Counted from the stretch's first letter, positions 36,676 through 45,640 are shown. The stretch is 64,000 nt of DNA from Streptomyces sp. Ag109_O5-1 (GCF_003814875.1 NZ_RKQF01000001.1:1984001-2048000); one strand, 5' to 3'. Translations and numbers: made by a program. The notes: generated by a model from the letters alone, not told the origin.

Positions 36676-37401
36676 ATGTCCAGTTCCGACAAGCCGACCG
36701 TCGTCCTCGTCCACGGCGCCTTCGCCGACGCCTCCAGTTACGCCCAGGTCATCCCCCGGCTAATCGCCCGCGGCCTGGACGTGCTCGCCCCGGCCGTTCC
36801 CAACCGCAGTCTGATCGGGGACGCCGCCTACGTCGCCTCCGTCGTCCGGCAGATACCCGGTCCGGTCGTCCTGGTGGGCCACTCCTACGGTGGCGCCGTC
36901 ATCACGGTCGCCGGCACTGAGGACAACGTCAAGGCTCTGGTGTACCTGGCCGGTTACGCCTTGGAGAAGGACGAGAGCCTCGGCGAACTGCAGGGCCGCT
37001 TCCCGGACAGCGACCTCGCCGCCGCACTGGTCTACACCCCCTTCCCGATCGAGGGTTCCACCACCCCCGGTACCGACGTGTCTGTGGAGGCCGAGAAGTT
37101 CCCGGCCATCTTCGCCGCCGACGTCGATCCGCGGCTCGCCGCCGTCCTCGCCGTTTCCCAGCGACCGCTGGCCGCGCAAGCCTTTGCCGACCCGGCCCCG
37201 GCCGCGGCCTGGAAGACGAAGCCCTCCTGGGGCCTGGTCGCCTCGTCCGACCACACCATCAACCCCGACGTGGAGCGCTACGGCTACCAGCGGGCCGGCA
37301 TGACCACCGTCGAGGTCGACTCCTCCCACCTGGTGATGCTCGCCCACCCCGAGCGCGTCGTCGACCTGATCGAGGAAGCCGTACGGGCCACCTCCGACTG
37401 A
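36676..37401 (+). CDS. Alpha/beta hydrolase (HGAFADA type)
   Basis: 241 residues. 'VVLVHGAFADASSYAQVI' and the nucleophile elbow 'GHSYGG' (Ser about 70) are intact, and 'VDSSHLVMLAHPERVVDLI' gives the catalytic His. It is very similar to the hydrolase at 7513 ('LGELQGRFP', 'AAAWKTKPSW'). Cytoplasmic. Start ATG at 36676, 6 bases after AAGGAG. The secreted paralogue starts 80 bases downstream, so the two may be co-transcribed. Confidence 0.92.
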   Translation: MSSSDKPTVVLVHGAFADASSYAQVIPRLIARGLDVLAPAVPNRSLIGDAAYVASVVRQIPGPVVLVGHSYGGAVITVAGTEDNVKALVYLAGYALEKDESLGELQGRFPDSDLAAALVYTPFPIEGSTTPGTDVSVEAEKFPAIFAADVDPRLAAVLAVSQRPLAAQAFADPAPAAAWKTKPSWGLVASSDHTINPDVERYGYQRAGMTTVEVDSSHLVMLAHPERVVDLIEEAVRATSD

Positions 37402-37480
37402 CCCCACGCGCACCCGCTCGCGCCCATCCGAGCGGCCGTCGCACCACGGCCGCCTCCGCCCCTTTCACAGAGAGCGAACG

Positions 37481-38335
37481 ATGAACCCACCGATCTCACG
37501 CCGTACCGTGACGGTGTCCCTCCTGGCCGGCGCAGCCGCCCTGGGCACCGCAGGCGCCGCACACTCCGCGCCGGCAGCGGCGGCCGACCGACCGGGCAAT
37601 CCGCACGAGCGCCCGGACACACCCACCGTCGTCCTGATCCACGGCGCATTCGCCGACGCCTCCAGTTGGAGCTCGGTCGTGGAGCGATTGCAGCGGCAGG
37701 GCCACCGAGTACTGGCGCCGGCCCTGCCGCTGCGCGGACTGGCAAGCGACTCCGCCTACATCCGCAGCGTCCTCGACAGCGTCACCGGTCCGATCGTGCT
37801 GGTGGGGCACTCCTACGGCGGAGCGGTCATCAGTCAGGCCGCCGCCGGGGCCCCGCGGGTCAAAGCGCTGGTCTACATAGCCGCCTTCATCCCCGACATC
37901 GGGGAGAGCGCACTCCAGCTCACCGACAAGTTCCCCGGCAGCACTCTGGGACAGGCCACCGCCACCCAGTACTATCCGCTGCCCGACGGCAGTCAGGGGG
38001 AGGAGCTGGTCATCAAGAAGGACCTGTTCCGCAAGCAGTTCGCGGCCGGTGTCCCCACGAAGACCGCCCAGGTCATGGCTGCGGGACAGCGTCCGATCAC
38101 CCTGGCGGCGCTCCAGGAGCCCGCCACCGCGGCCGCGTGGAAGAAGATCCCCAGCTGGGCCCTCGTGGCCACCGAGGACCGCAACATCCCGCCGGCCGCC
38201 GAGCGCTGGATGGCCGAGCGGGCCCGCGCCCACACCGTCACCGTCCGAGCCCCGCACTCGGCGGCCGTGAGCGACCCGGGTCCGGTCACCGACCTGATCC
38301 TGCGGGCGGCCCGTTCCGTCCGCACCGGCCACTGA
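37481..38335 (+). CDS. Secreted alpha/beta hydrolase (probable Tat substrate)
   Basis: 284 residues. N-terminus 'SRRTVTVSLLAGAAALGTAG' has a twin-arginine pair before a hydrophobic stretch and an Ala-rich cleavage region, so export by Tat is likely, although the motif is not a perfect SRRxFLK. The mature enzyme has 'VVLIHGAFADASSWSSVV' and 'GHSYGG'; 'VRAPHSAAVSDPG' carries the His. It is the exported member of the four-copy family in this window. Confidence 0.9.
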   Translation: MNPPISRRTVTVSLLAGAAALGTAGAAHSAPAAAADRPGNPHERPDTPTVVLIHGAFADASSWSSVVERLQRQGHRVLAPALPLRGLASDSAYIRSVLDSVTGPIVLVGHSYGGAVISQAAAGAPRVKALVYIAAFIPDIGESALQLTDKFPGSTLGQATATQYYPLPDGSQGEELVIKKDLFRKQFAAGVPTKTAQVMAAGQRPITLAALQEPATAAAWKKIPSWALVATEDRNIPPAAERWMAERARAHTVTVRAPHSAAVSDPGPVTDLILRAARSVRTGH

Positions 38336-38661
38336 CCGGACACCTTTCTCGCCCACACCGGCGACATCCCGCACGAGGACATGGGGCCGCGATCGTGGCC
38401 TTGCGACCGAGGCCCCACCCTCGGTCCCCATGGCGGCCCTGACCTGGCGAAGCGCCGCACGCCTGGCTGGCGGCGACGAACTCGTCAGCTCCGTCCAGGG
38501 CATCGGCGAACTGCGACAACGGTGCGTGGGCTGATCGCCCAGGCGTCCCGCGACGCGCGGCAGCCGAGGTCTCAAGAGCCCGACGCGCACTGGTGGCCCC
38601 AGCGGCGAGACCCGACCGAGCCCACCACTTGCGATCAAAGAGAAGGATGAAGAGAGCCCAC
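38336..38661. other. Intergenic region
   Basis: No gene with recognisable similarity. A short plus-strand frame near 38420-38530 ('SAARLAGGDELVSSVQGIGE') looks protein-like but has no start and no family I recognise. Confidence 0.4.
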
Positions 38662-39627
38662 ATGCCCAGATTCCTGACAGGGACGCGCACCGGCCTCCTG
38701 GCCTCGGCCGTCGCGGCGGCCCTCGCCATGACGGCGGCCGGCCCGGCGACCGCCGCCCCGAAGCCGGACGTGCGCTTCATGGCACACCTGGACATCGCCG
38801 AAGGACAGCGACCGGAGAACATCACCCTGGAGCCCGGCGGTAGTGCCGTGGTCACCTTCGCCTACAGCCGCCAGGTCGCCCGCATCCACTCCGATGGCCG
38901 GGTGCACGTCCTCGCCACCCTGCCCCAGCCTCCGGTCGGCGCCCGCACCCCTGCCCTCTCCTCGCCGTTCCTCGGCGGGATCGTCCGCGCCCACGACAGG
39001 ACCCTTTACTTCCTGTACGCCACCGGCAGCAGCGACCTGACCGGCCTGTGGCGCCTGCGCCCCGGCGGCACCCCGCAGCGCATCGCCGCACTCCCCGCCG
39101 ACGGCCTGCCCAACGGCCTGGCCCTTGACCGGCACGAAGGCCGGTTGTACGTGGCCGACTCGGTCCTCGGCACGGTCTGGCGGGTGCCCGTCACCGGGGG
39201 CGCGCCCACCCGGTGGGCCACCGCGCCCGAACTGGCCGCCGCCGGATTCCTCGGAGCCAACGGCATCAAGGTCCACAACGGAGCGGTCTGGGTGTCCAAC
39301 CTGGACAAGGGCACCGTGCTGCGCATCCCGGTCACCCGGTACGGCACTGCCGGCCGCGTCGAGACCCGGGCCACCGGCCTGGTCGACATCGACGACTTCG
39401 CCTTCACCGGCCGCGGCAACACCCTCCTGGCCGCGATCAACGCGGACAACGAGGTGGCTCTGGTCAGGCCGGGCGGCAGCCACACCGTCGTGCTGACCGG
39501 CGCCGACGGGCTGGAGAACCCGACCTCGCTCGCCGTACGGGGCAACACGGCCTACATCGCCAGCGGCGCCTACTTCACCAACGACGACCCCAACCTCCTG
39601 GCCGCCCGGATCAACACCGCCCGATAA
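38662..39627 (+). CDS. Secreted SMP-30/gluconolactonase-like beta-propeller protein
   Basis: About 321 residues. A signal peptide ('LLASAVAAALAMTAAGPATA') is followed by repeats of the SMP-30/NHL six-bladed propeller, such as 'GLPNGLALDRHEGRLYVADS', 'GANGIKVHNGAVWVSN' and 'LENPTSLAVRGNTAYIASGA'. Family members bind a metal and hydrolyse lactones or are non-enzymatic binding proteins. An ATG at 38647 in frame adds five residues; 38662 was chosen because GAGAG is better spaced there. Confidence 0.85.
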   Translation: MPRFLTGTRTGLLASAVAAALAMTAAGPATAAPKPDVRFMAHLDIAEGQRPENITLEPGGSAVVTFAYSRQVARIHSDGRVHVLATLPQPPVGARTPALSSPFLGGIVRAHDRTLYFLYATGSSDLTGLWRLRPGGTPQRIAALPADGLPNGLALDRHEGRLYVADSVLGTVWRVPVTGGAPTRWATAPELAAAGFLGANGIKVHNGAVWVSNLDKGTVLRIPVTRYGTAGRVETRATGLVDIDDFAFTGRGNTLLAAINADNEVALVRPGGSHTVVLTGADGLENPTSLAVRGNTAYIASGAYFTNDDPNLLAARINTAR

Positions 39628-39763
39628 GCCCGCCCTGCGCGTGCCGCCGCACCTGCCCGCTGCGGCGGCGCGGGGCCCTGGGCCATCAGATCCGCCGCAC
39701 GACGAACGGACGGAGCTACCGCGGCACTCGGTAGCACCCAACATCGAACGAGAGGAGAGAGTG

Positions 39764-40273
39764 ATGGACCAGCAGGACACGCAGCAGGCGGCAGCCGCCG
39801 CATCGTCCGCGTTCGACCCCGACGCGTTTCTGGTCGTCCCGGCCAGGACCTTCGAGGACCTCCGCATCGGCGAGGTCTTCCGCGCCCCCAGCCGCACCCT
39901 GACGGACGCCCACGCCGCGGCCTTCCAGACGGTCTCCGCGGACAACCACCCGGTGCACTACGACGCCGAATGGGCGCGCAGGCACGGTCACTCGGCACCG
40001 GTGGTGCACGGGCTGCAGGTACTCGCCTTCACCGCGCCGGGGGCCACCCTGTTCCCCCACTTCATCGGTGAGGTGTTCATCAGCTTCCTCGAACTGTCCT
40101 GCACCTTCCTGGCTGAGGTGCACTCCGGGGACACCCTGTACCCGGCGCTCACGGTCACCGGCCTGGAGCCGCAGGGCGGCAACGGTGTCGTGGTCACCGC
40201 GGCCACCATCCACAACCAACGCGGCGAACTGGTGCTGTCCGGTCAGCACAAGTACCTGCTGCGGCGTCAGTGA
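39764..40273 (+). CDS. MaoC-like (R)-enoyl-CoA hydratase family protein
   Basis: 169 residues, single hot-dog fold. The hydratase-2 motif is visible: catalytic Asp and His in 'SADNHPVHYDAEWARRHG', then 'APVVHGLQVLAF'. Single-domain MaoC proteins hydrate enoyl-CoA or act on polyketide-like thioesters. Start ATG at 39764 after GAGGAGAGAG; an overlapping GTG lies one codon upstream. It is 137 bases after the propeller gene. Confidence 0.92.
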   Translation: MDQQDTQQAAAAASSAFDPDAFLVVPARTFEDLRIGEVFRAPSRTLTDAHAAAFQTVSADNHPVHYDAEWARRHGHSAPVVHGLQVLAFTAPGATLFPHFIGEVFISFLELSCTFLAEVHSGDTLYPALTVTGLEPQGGNGVVVTAATIHNQRGELVLSGQHKYLLRRQ

Positions 40274-40290
40274 ATACTTGAGGTAGCAAC

Positions 40291-40764
40291 GTGACTCACC
40301 GCAGAACCCTCTTTGCGGCACTGACCTGTTGTGCCGCGCTGACCGGGTGCACGAGCCACACACCCGACGGCGGCCCGGCTGAGGTCGGCTCCACGTCCCC
40401 GACTGGGTGCCCAGCGGCAGCCGCCGCGAGCAATCGAGGCGTTCGCAAACGCCGCAGCAGAATCGAGGAACGGACCTCGCCGCTGAGGAACGCTGAGGCA
40501 CCCTGCCAGCACCTGCCCGGCGGGGCCTCAGCGACCATCACGTGTCACAGCCCATATGAGCGGGGTCCTGGCTGTAACTATCTGACCAGGTGGAAGACCT
40601 GTGAACGACGGTCAGGCTTCTCGCCGCAGACCTGGCCTCCTCACAACGAGTCTCGATGCAAAGCAGCCGACCTCAAGGTAATTCACGGAATTGATGCTGT
40701 CTGTGATCTTCAGGTGGAACCACGGTGCGTGCGAATAGCCGCTGGTCGCGTGAAGGGCAGTTGA
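40291..40764 (+). CDS. Putative lipoprotein start running into repeat DNA
   Basis: GTG at 40291 follows GAGGTAGC. The product begins with a good lipoprotein signal ('RTLFAALTCCAALTGC', Cys about 21), then loses any recognisable fold and runs through the dispersed repeat at 40545-40600. The first ~35 codons look real and the rest looks accidental, so this is probably a lipoprotein gene truncated by rearrangement. Confidence 0.35.
   Translation: MTHRRTLFAALTCCAALTGCTSHTPDGGPAEVGSTSPTGCPAAAAASNRGVRKRRSRIEERTSPLRNAEAPCQHLPGGASATITCHSPYERGPGCNYLTRWKTCERRSGFSPQTWPPHNESRCKAADLKVIHGIDAVCDLQVEPRCVRIAAGRVKGS
40545..40600 (-). repeat. Dispersed hairpin repeat, copy 2
   Basis: Matches 2795-2848 with scattered substitutions. 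The hairpin (CAG..CCC / GGG..CTG around a GCTCATA core, 40548-40570) is kept although flanking bases changed. No pcaD-like fragment follows here; similarity ends about 20 bases beyond the hairpin. Confidence 0.65.
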
Positions 40765-41101
40765 GCCGGGCTGTTGGCCGGGAGCGGCCGAGAGCACGTC
40801 CGTTAGCTGCGAATCCGGCAGTCCCCGGGGGTACAACACCTCCGTGCCAACAGGCCCGCGACAAGATCACCACTGACATCCGGAAAGTGAGTCAGAACCC
40901 AAACCCGGAGCCACACGCGAGGGCGGCATCGCCGGACGAGCCCGCATCGAGCACGTCCCGGACGGAAGCGGGCACCATACGGGGCGTGGATCACCAACCA
41001 ACACGTCGGCCGCGACCGCCTCGATCACGCCCAACTCGTTGCCCTCGCCCACCTCCCAGTGCAACGCGCGCAGTAGCGGACTGGCCTGCGATGATGACGG
41101 C
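40601..41101. other. Region without a recognisable gene
   Basis: Open frames on both strands lack family similarity. It lies between the repeat and the 2H phosphoesterase and should contain the promoter of the latter. Confidence 0.4.
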
Positions 41102-41629
41102 GTGCCAGAGCCAGGGACCACTGCCGTCGTCATTGTCTTGCCGGATGCCGCCCCGCTCCTCGATGCGGCGTGGCGTATCGACCCGGCTCTGGTGCGTCGT
41201 GGGGTGCCGGCGCACGTCTCGCTCCTCTACCCGTTCGTGCCGGAATCGGCGCTGACAGATCAGGACGAGAAGGGCGTGCGTTCCCTGGCTGCAAGTTTCC
41301 CGGCAGCTGATCTGCTCTTGGAGGAAGTCGTGACGGAGTCCGGCTTCGTCGCCGTCACCGTTCCGGGACTCCAAACGATCGTCGATGCGTTCCGCACCCA
41401 GTGGCCCGGGTTGCGCCCGTACAAGGGCCGTTTCGGGGCGCAGCCCGCCGCCCATGTCACGGTCGCTATGGGTGCGGACAACCCGACAGCTGCCGCCCAT
41501 GTCCGCGCTGCGATCGGCAGCCTGCTGCCGCTGCGCACCCGTGCGACGGCGGTCCAGCTGGTGGTGCTGACGGAGGGAGGCTGGCAGCCGCGGTTCACCG
41601 TGCCGCTCGGCGTCCCGGACGGCCCGTAG
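41102..41629 (+). CDS. 2H phosphoesterase / 2'-5' RNA ligase-like protein
   Basis: 175 residues. The two catalytic HxS/T motifs are 'AHVSLLYPF' (about residue 40) and 'AHVTVAMG' (about 120), defining the 2H phosphodiesterase superfamily, which includes RNA ligase-like LigT/ThpR proteins and cyclic phosphodiesterases. The substrate is unknown, RNA or nucleotide 2',3'-cyclic phosphates being plausible. Start GTG at 41102, where similarity begins; ribosome binding site weak. It stops at TAG, after which the same frame stays open for 69 more codons. Confidence 0.88.
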   Translation: MPEPGTTAVVIVLPDAAPLLDAAWRIDPALVRRGVPAHVSLLYPFVPESALTDQDEKGVRSLAASFPAADLLLEEVVTESGFVAVTVPGLQTIVDAFRTQWPGLRPYKGRFGAQPAAHVTVAMGADNPTAAAHVRAAIGSLLPLRTRATAVQLVVLTEGGWQPRFTVPLGVPDGP

Positions 41630-41839
41630 ACACCGCCCGCCAGTCCCTCGCCCCTGCCTGCGAACACGGCCCGAGGCCGGCACCCCATCCTCGGCCGCGC
41701 CCTGGGCCCCCGCGACCTCCTGGAGTTCCTGCGGCGGGCAGAACTGGACCCGGAAAACGTCCGCCTGGACGACCCGCTGCTCATCGAGTGGCGCGGCGGC
41801 GGGCCAGCCGTCTGGAGCCCCGATCCCTCCGAGGAGTGA
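41630..41839 (+). pseudogene. Start-less small ORF in frame after the 2H gene
   Basis: Same frame as the preceding gene, immediately after its TAG, with no ATG/GTG/TTG of its own. Its second half looks like real protein: 'HPILGRALGPRDLLEFLRRA' then 'ELDPENVRLDDPLLIEWRGG' and 'GPAVW', ending in TGA. I remember similar short hypothetical proteins in Streptomyces but no function. Either a truncated separate gene or the tail of a read-through product. Confidence 0.45.
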
Positions 41840-42022
41840 GCGCAGCAGTGCGAGCCGCCACCCGGCGAGGGCGACGGCCCGCACTGCTGCGCTACTGCTG
41901 TTAGCGGAGCATCGCAGGCCCGTTCGCCTTCTCCGGCTACTGCGCCCCGGCGTCGGCCGTCTTTGGCTGAGGGGTGATCCCCGATCAGCGGCGGCCGGCA
42001 CTCAAGCGTCGGGCGTGTGTCC

Positions 42023-42447
42023 TCACGGCAGTTCCCACGCTTGCAGCCAACCGCCGCTGGTGAAGACGAACATCATGCGGCTCTCAACGGCGGGTTGTCC
42101 GCGGCCTTCTTCGCTCCGCCGCGCTGGTAGCTGGGCCGTACTCCGGCGGGTGCGCGGATCCCACGCGTGCAGGACCCCAGTACGGTCACTGGCCCAGATC
42201 CGATCGCCCGCCATGAACGGCGTGGTGGTGAAGGCGCCGCCTGCGCTCTTGTGCCACAGCTCTCTGCCAGAGAGCGGATCGAGGACTACAAGCCGCCCTG
42301 GGTCGAATGCGGCGATGTAGACGGCGTCGTCAGCGACCAAGGGGGCCGTACTGATGCGTCGGGACACCTGAGTGTCAAACAACGGGTGTCCCTTTTGCCC
42401 GTCCCAGGCCAGCGCCCGGCCGCCCCCGTAGTCAGATGAACCGTCGT
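42023..42447 (-). pseudogene. PQQ-type beta-propeller C-terminal fragment
   Basis: The minus frame from about 42447 reads 'SSDYGGGRALAWDGQKGHPL' then 'FDTQVSRRISTAPLVADDAV' and '..GRLVVLDPLSGRELW..', two to three PQQ/WD-like blades ('LDPLSGRELW' is the blade signature) ending normally. The upstream blades and any start are missing: the frame runs directly into the terminator of the cold-shock gene. A 5'-truncated gene. Confidence 0.65.
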
Positions 42448-42452
42448 GCGAC

Positions 42453-42498
42453 GGTAAGGGCCCGGCGTCCCGAAGCCGGGATGCCGGGCCCCCTTACC
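42453..42498. terminator. Terminator of the cold-shock gene
   Basis: Long inverted repeat: GGTAAGGGCCCGGCGTCCCG and CCGGGATGCCGGGC, then CCCCTTACC, pairing with few mismatches around an AAG loop. It begins 10 bases beyond the cold-shock stop codon. Confidence 0.92.
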
Positions 42499-42507
42499 GG
42501 GGCGCGA

Positions 42508-42711
42508 TCAGGCGGGGCGGATGTTCTCAGCCTGCGGGCCCTTCTGGCCCTGCGTGACGTCGAACTCGACCTTCTGGCCCTCCTGCAGCTCGCGGTAGCC
42601 CTGGCTGGCGATGTTGGAGTAGTGGGCGAAGACGTCGGGGCCGCCGCCCTCCTGCTCGATGAAGCCGAAGCCCTTCTCGCTGTTGAACCACTTCACTGTG
42701 CCCTTGGCCAT
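42508..42711 (-). CDS. Cold-shock protein (CspA family)
   Basis: 67 residues. RNP1 'KGFGFIEQ' and RNP2-like 'VFAHYS' are the single-strand nucleic-acid-binding motifs; it starts '[18 protein letters not shown]'. It acts as an RNA chaperone, often growth- or cold-induced. Start ATG at 42711 after AAAGGAG. The gene has a long upstream region (42712 to about 43000), compatible with the long regulated leader of csp genes. It lies near RNase J and an RNA helicase. Confidence 0.97.
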   Translation of the reverse strand: MAKGTVKWFNSEKGFGFIEQEGGGPDVFAHYSNIASQGYRELQEGQKVEFDVTQGQKGPQAENIRPA

Positions 42712-42858
42712 GACTGTCTCCTTTGAGGGAAACCGGGCACGCACCCTGCGCGACCCGGAGGTGATCGCCCTGGTCCGGAGAGGCGCTGAACAGCAAGAAC
42801 GCCCGTGAGGCGATCACGGGCGAACGGAACTTCGGAACCACGACTGCTGATCACAACG

Positions 42859-42999
42859 TTATAACGGCATGACGGAAGCCGCCAGCGAAAACGCGCCGGC
42901 ATCCGGCCCGGAACGAAGGGCTGGATCGCCCGTGTGGCTCGGCCGATGGTGATCAAGCAGTTTCGCGCCCTTCTTCTGCACAACGCTGCGGCGAGGCAT
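42859..42999 (-). CDS. Possible 46-residue small protein upstream of csp
   Basis: ATG at 42999 has a very good ribosome binding site (GGGGAGAGG) and opens 46 codons starting 'MPRRSVVQKKGAKLLDHHR'. No family recognised. It could be a leader peptide of the cold-shock transcript or chance. Confidence 0.25.
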   Translation of the reverse strand: MPRRSVVQKKGAKLLDHHRPSHTGDPALRSGPDAGAFSLAASVMPL

Positions 43000-43027
43000 G
43001 ACCTCTCCCCGCCGCCGGCCGTTCTCC

Positions 43028-43069
43028 GGGTGGGCCCCACCGGTCATGCGTGACCGGTGGGGCCCACCC
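43028..43069. repeat. Perfect 19-bp inverted repeat
   Basis: Arms GGGTGGGCCCCACCGGTCA and TGACCGGTGGGGCCCACCC with a TGCG loop. It resembles a very strong terminator, but no recognised gene ends beside it. Confidence 0.85.
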
Positions 43070-43551
43070 GACGTCACCTTCGACTTCCCGGAACCGGCTC
43101 GAGACCAGGTACGAGCCACCCCCGCGTGACCTCGTCGTCGAGTTCGATGGGGCACCACATCGGCTTCCTGCAAGGCGGGCGGGGGCGGCAAGCGCTTCTG
43201 GGACACCGCCGTCTGTCTGCCCGGCGAAGGAAGCTGCCTCGGGGCCCTCTCAGCCCACGTGCTCCTGAGCGCCGAAGACACCCGAGTCTCGACTACTGCG
43301 AGTGGACCAGTGCCGAGGCCCGCCGGGAGGCAGCGCACGTCGGAAAACACGACAGGGTGCACGAGATCTTCCCCAGCACCGGGCGAACGGTTCGGCCACG
43401 GAAGGTGGTACCGCTTTCACCGCTCCCTGTCCCCGGTGGCCGGCGTGATCCGATCGTGCCGAGGCACGCTGCGGGTGCCCCGCTCCGTCGGGAAAAGGAG
43501 ATCGCACAGGCAATGGATCACCCTGTCCCGCTCTCCGGGTACCGTCGGGGT
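43070..43551. other. Upstream region of the RNase J gene
   Basis: No recognisable gene. The frame of RNase J is open through most of it, but the sequence has no family similarity. Confidence 0.45.
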
Positions 43552-45237
43552 ATGAGTCATCCGCACCCCGAGCTGAAAGCCGCACCGCCCCTTCCTGAAG
43601 GAGGGCTGCGGGTCATCGCCCTGGGCGGCCTGGGTGAGATCGGCCGCAACATGACCGTCTTCGAGCACGCGGGCAAGCTGCTCATCGTCGACTGCGGCGT
43701 GCTGTTCCCGGAGGAGACCCAGCCCGGGGTGGACGTGATCCTGCCGGACTTCACCTCGATCCGGGACCGGCTGGACGACATCGTGGCCGTGGTCCTCACC
43801 CATGGCCATGAGGACCACATCGGCGGCGTGCCGTACCTGCTGCGCGAGCGGTCCGACATTCCCCTCGTCGGCTCCAAACTGACCCTGGCGTTCCTGGAGG
43901 CCAAGCTCAAGGAACACGGCATCCGGCCGCGCACGGTGCGGGTGCGGGAGGGCGACCGGCGTGGCTTCGGGCCCTTCGACTGCGAGTTCGTGGCGGTCAA
44001 CCACTCCATCCCCGACAGCCTCGCGGTCGCGATCCGCACCCGGGCCGGGATGGTGCTGCACACCGGCGACTTCAAGATGGACCAGTTCCCTCTCGACGAC
44101 CGCATCACCGATCTGCGCGCCTTCGCCCGCCTCGGCGAGGAGGGCGTGGACCTGTTCCTCACCGACTCCACCAACGCCGAAGTACCCGGCTTCACCACCT
44201 CCGAGCGAGAGCTGAACCCGGCGATCGAGCAGGTGATGCGTACCGCGCCGCGCCGGGTCATCGTCTCCAGCTTCGCCAGCCACGTGCACCGCATCCAGCA
44301 GGTCCTGGACGCCGCCCACCAGCACGGCCGCAAGGTCGCCTTCGTCGGCCGGTCGATGGTCCGCAACATGGGCATCGCCCGTGACCTGGGCTATCTGAAG
44401 GTCCCCTCCGGTCTGGTCGTGAGCACGAAGGAACTGGAGAAGCTCCCGGACCACAAGATCACTCTGGTGTGCACCGGCTCCCAGGGCGAACCCATGGCCG
44501 CGCTGTCACGGATGGCCAACCGCGACCACATGATCCGCATCGGCAAGGACGACACAGTCCTGCTCGCCAGCTCCCTCATCCCCGGCAACGAGAACGCCAT
44601 CTACCGGGTGATCAACGGACTCACCCGGTGGGGCGCCCACGTCGTCCACAAGGGCAACGCCAAGGTGCACGTCTCCGGACACGCCAGCGCCGGCGAACTC
44701 GTCTACTGCTACAACATCGTCAAGCCCCGCAACGTCATGCCCGTGCACGGCGAATGGCGCCACCTGCGGGCCAACGGCGACCTCGCCATCCGTACCGGTG
44801 TCGACCCCGACCGGGTGGTCATCGCCGAGGACGGCGTCGTCGTCGACCTGGTCGACGGGCGCGCGTCCATCACCGGCAAGGTCCCCGCCGGCAACGTCTA
44901 CGTGGACGGCATGGAAGTCGGCGGCGCCACCGAGGCGTCCCTCAAGGACCGCCTCACCCTCGCCGCCGAAGGCGTGGTCACGGTGGTGGCGATCGTCGAC
45001 GCGGACACCGGCGCCCTCGCCGAGGCCCCCGACTTCCTGGCCCGGGGCTTCGTCCACGACGACGCCACCTTCGAGCCGGTCATCCCCGTCATCGAGAAGA
45101 CCCTGGCCACCGCAGCCGAGGAAGGCGTCGGGGACGCCCGCCAACTCGAACAACTCCTCGCCCGCGCCGTGGCGAACTGGGCGTTCCGCACCCACCGCCG
45201 CAAGCCCCTCATCATCCCCGTCATCATCGACGCCTGA
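43552..45237 (+). CDS. rnj: Ribonuclease J
   Basis: 561 residues of the metallo-beta-lactamase/beta-CASP RNase J family, a dual endonuclease and 5'-3' exonuclease central to mRNA decay and rRNA processing. It starts 'MSHPHPELKAAPPLPEGGLR' like other Streptomyces RNase J. Zinc motif 'LTHGHEDHIGG' lies near residue 83, 'TGDFKMD' and 'SGHASAGEL' near 176 and 380 carry further ligands, and the beta-CASP domain spans about 220-370. In S. coelicolor rnj lies near dapA; here it is among a cold-shock protein and a helicase, so this is probably a second copy. Start ATG at 43552 by similarity. Confidence 0.95.
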   Translation: MSHPHPELKAAPPLPEGGLRVIALGGLGEIGRNMTVFEHAGKLLIVDCGVLFPEETQPGVDVILPDFTSIRDRLDDIVAVVLTHGHEDHIGGVPYLLRERSDIPLVGSKLTLAFLEAKLKEHGIRPRTVRVREGDRRGFGPFDCEFVAVNHSIPDSLAVAIRTRAGMVLHTGDFKMDQFPLDDRITDLRAFARLGEEGVDLFLTDSTNAEVPGFTTSERELNPAIEQVMRTAPRRVIVSSFASHVHRIQQVLDAAHQHGRKVAFVGRSMVRNMGIARDLGYLKVPSGLVVSTKELEKLPDHKITLVCTGSQGEPMAALSRMANRDHMIRIGKDDTVLLASSLIPGNENAIYRVINGLTRWGAHVVHKGNAKVHVSGHASAGELVYCYNIVKPRNVMPVHGEWRHLRANGDLAIRTGVDPDRVVIAEDGVVVDLVDGRASITGKVPAGNVYVDGMEVGGATEASLKDRLTLAAEGVVTVVAIVDADTGALAEAPDFLARGFVHDDATFEPVIPVIEKTLATAAEEGVGDARQLEQLLARAVANWAFRTHRRKPLIIPVIIDA

Positions 45238-45319
45238 GCCGCGGCCCGGCAGCACGTCCGCGGGTCCGGTGGCGGCCCCGCGAGCATCGAGGTCGGGCAC
45301 GCCCGGACCGGACGGTGGC

Positions 45320-45472
45320 GAAGCCGCCGGGCTCGACGAGGCGGATCGCCTCGCCGTGGGCGGCCGGCAGGTCCGCGAGGGAGTCGGTGTTGCGGGCGAC
45401 GGCCCTGTCGCCGCTCTCCAGGGCCGCCTGCGCAAACTCGCGGCCGAAGCCGCGGGAGGAACCGGTGACATG
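45320..45472 (-). pseudogene. Short-chain dehydrogenase N-terminal fragment
   Basis: The minus frame reads 'HVTGSSRGFGREFAQAALES' then 'GDRAVARNTDSLADL', the N-terminal TGxxxGxG NAD(P)-binding motif of an SDR. The Tyr-Lys active site and the rest are missing. It is joined in frame to the maleylpyruvate-isomerase-like fragment just upstream. Confidence 0.65.
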
Positions 45473-45640
45473 GCGGCCATGCACCCCGCTCAGATGTTGC
45501 ACCAGATCGGACAGCGTCCACTCGGGGCAGGTCGGCACCTGCACGTCGTGGCTGGGCACGGAGTCGACCGCTGCCCGGAACGCGACCGTCTGTGCGTCGT
45601 TGAGCCGCAGCAGGACGGGGAACGAATGTCCTTGCCACGC
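45473..45640 (-). pseudogene. Maleylpyruvate-isomerase-like (MDMPI) N-terminal fragment
   Basis: The minus frame includes 'VQVPTCPEWTLSDLVQHLSG' and 'VHG', the hallmark of mycothiol-dependent maleylpyruvate isomerase N-terminal domains, where the His of the helix binds metal. It passes in frame into an SDR fragment, which is not a known domain fusion, so both are remnants at a junction near 45472. Confidence 0.6.
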
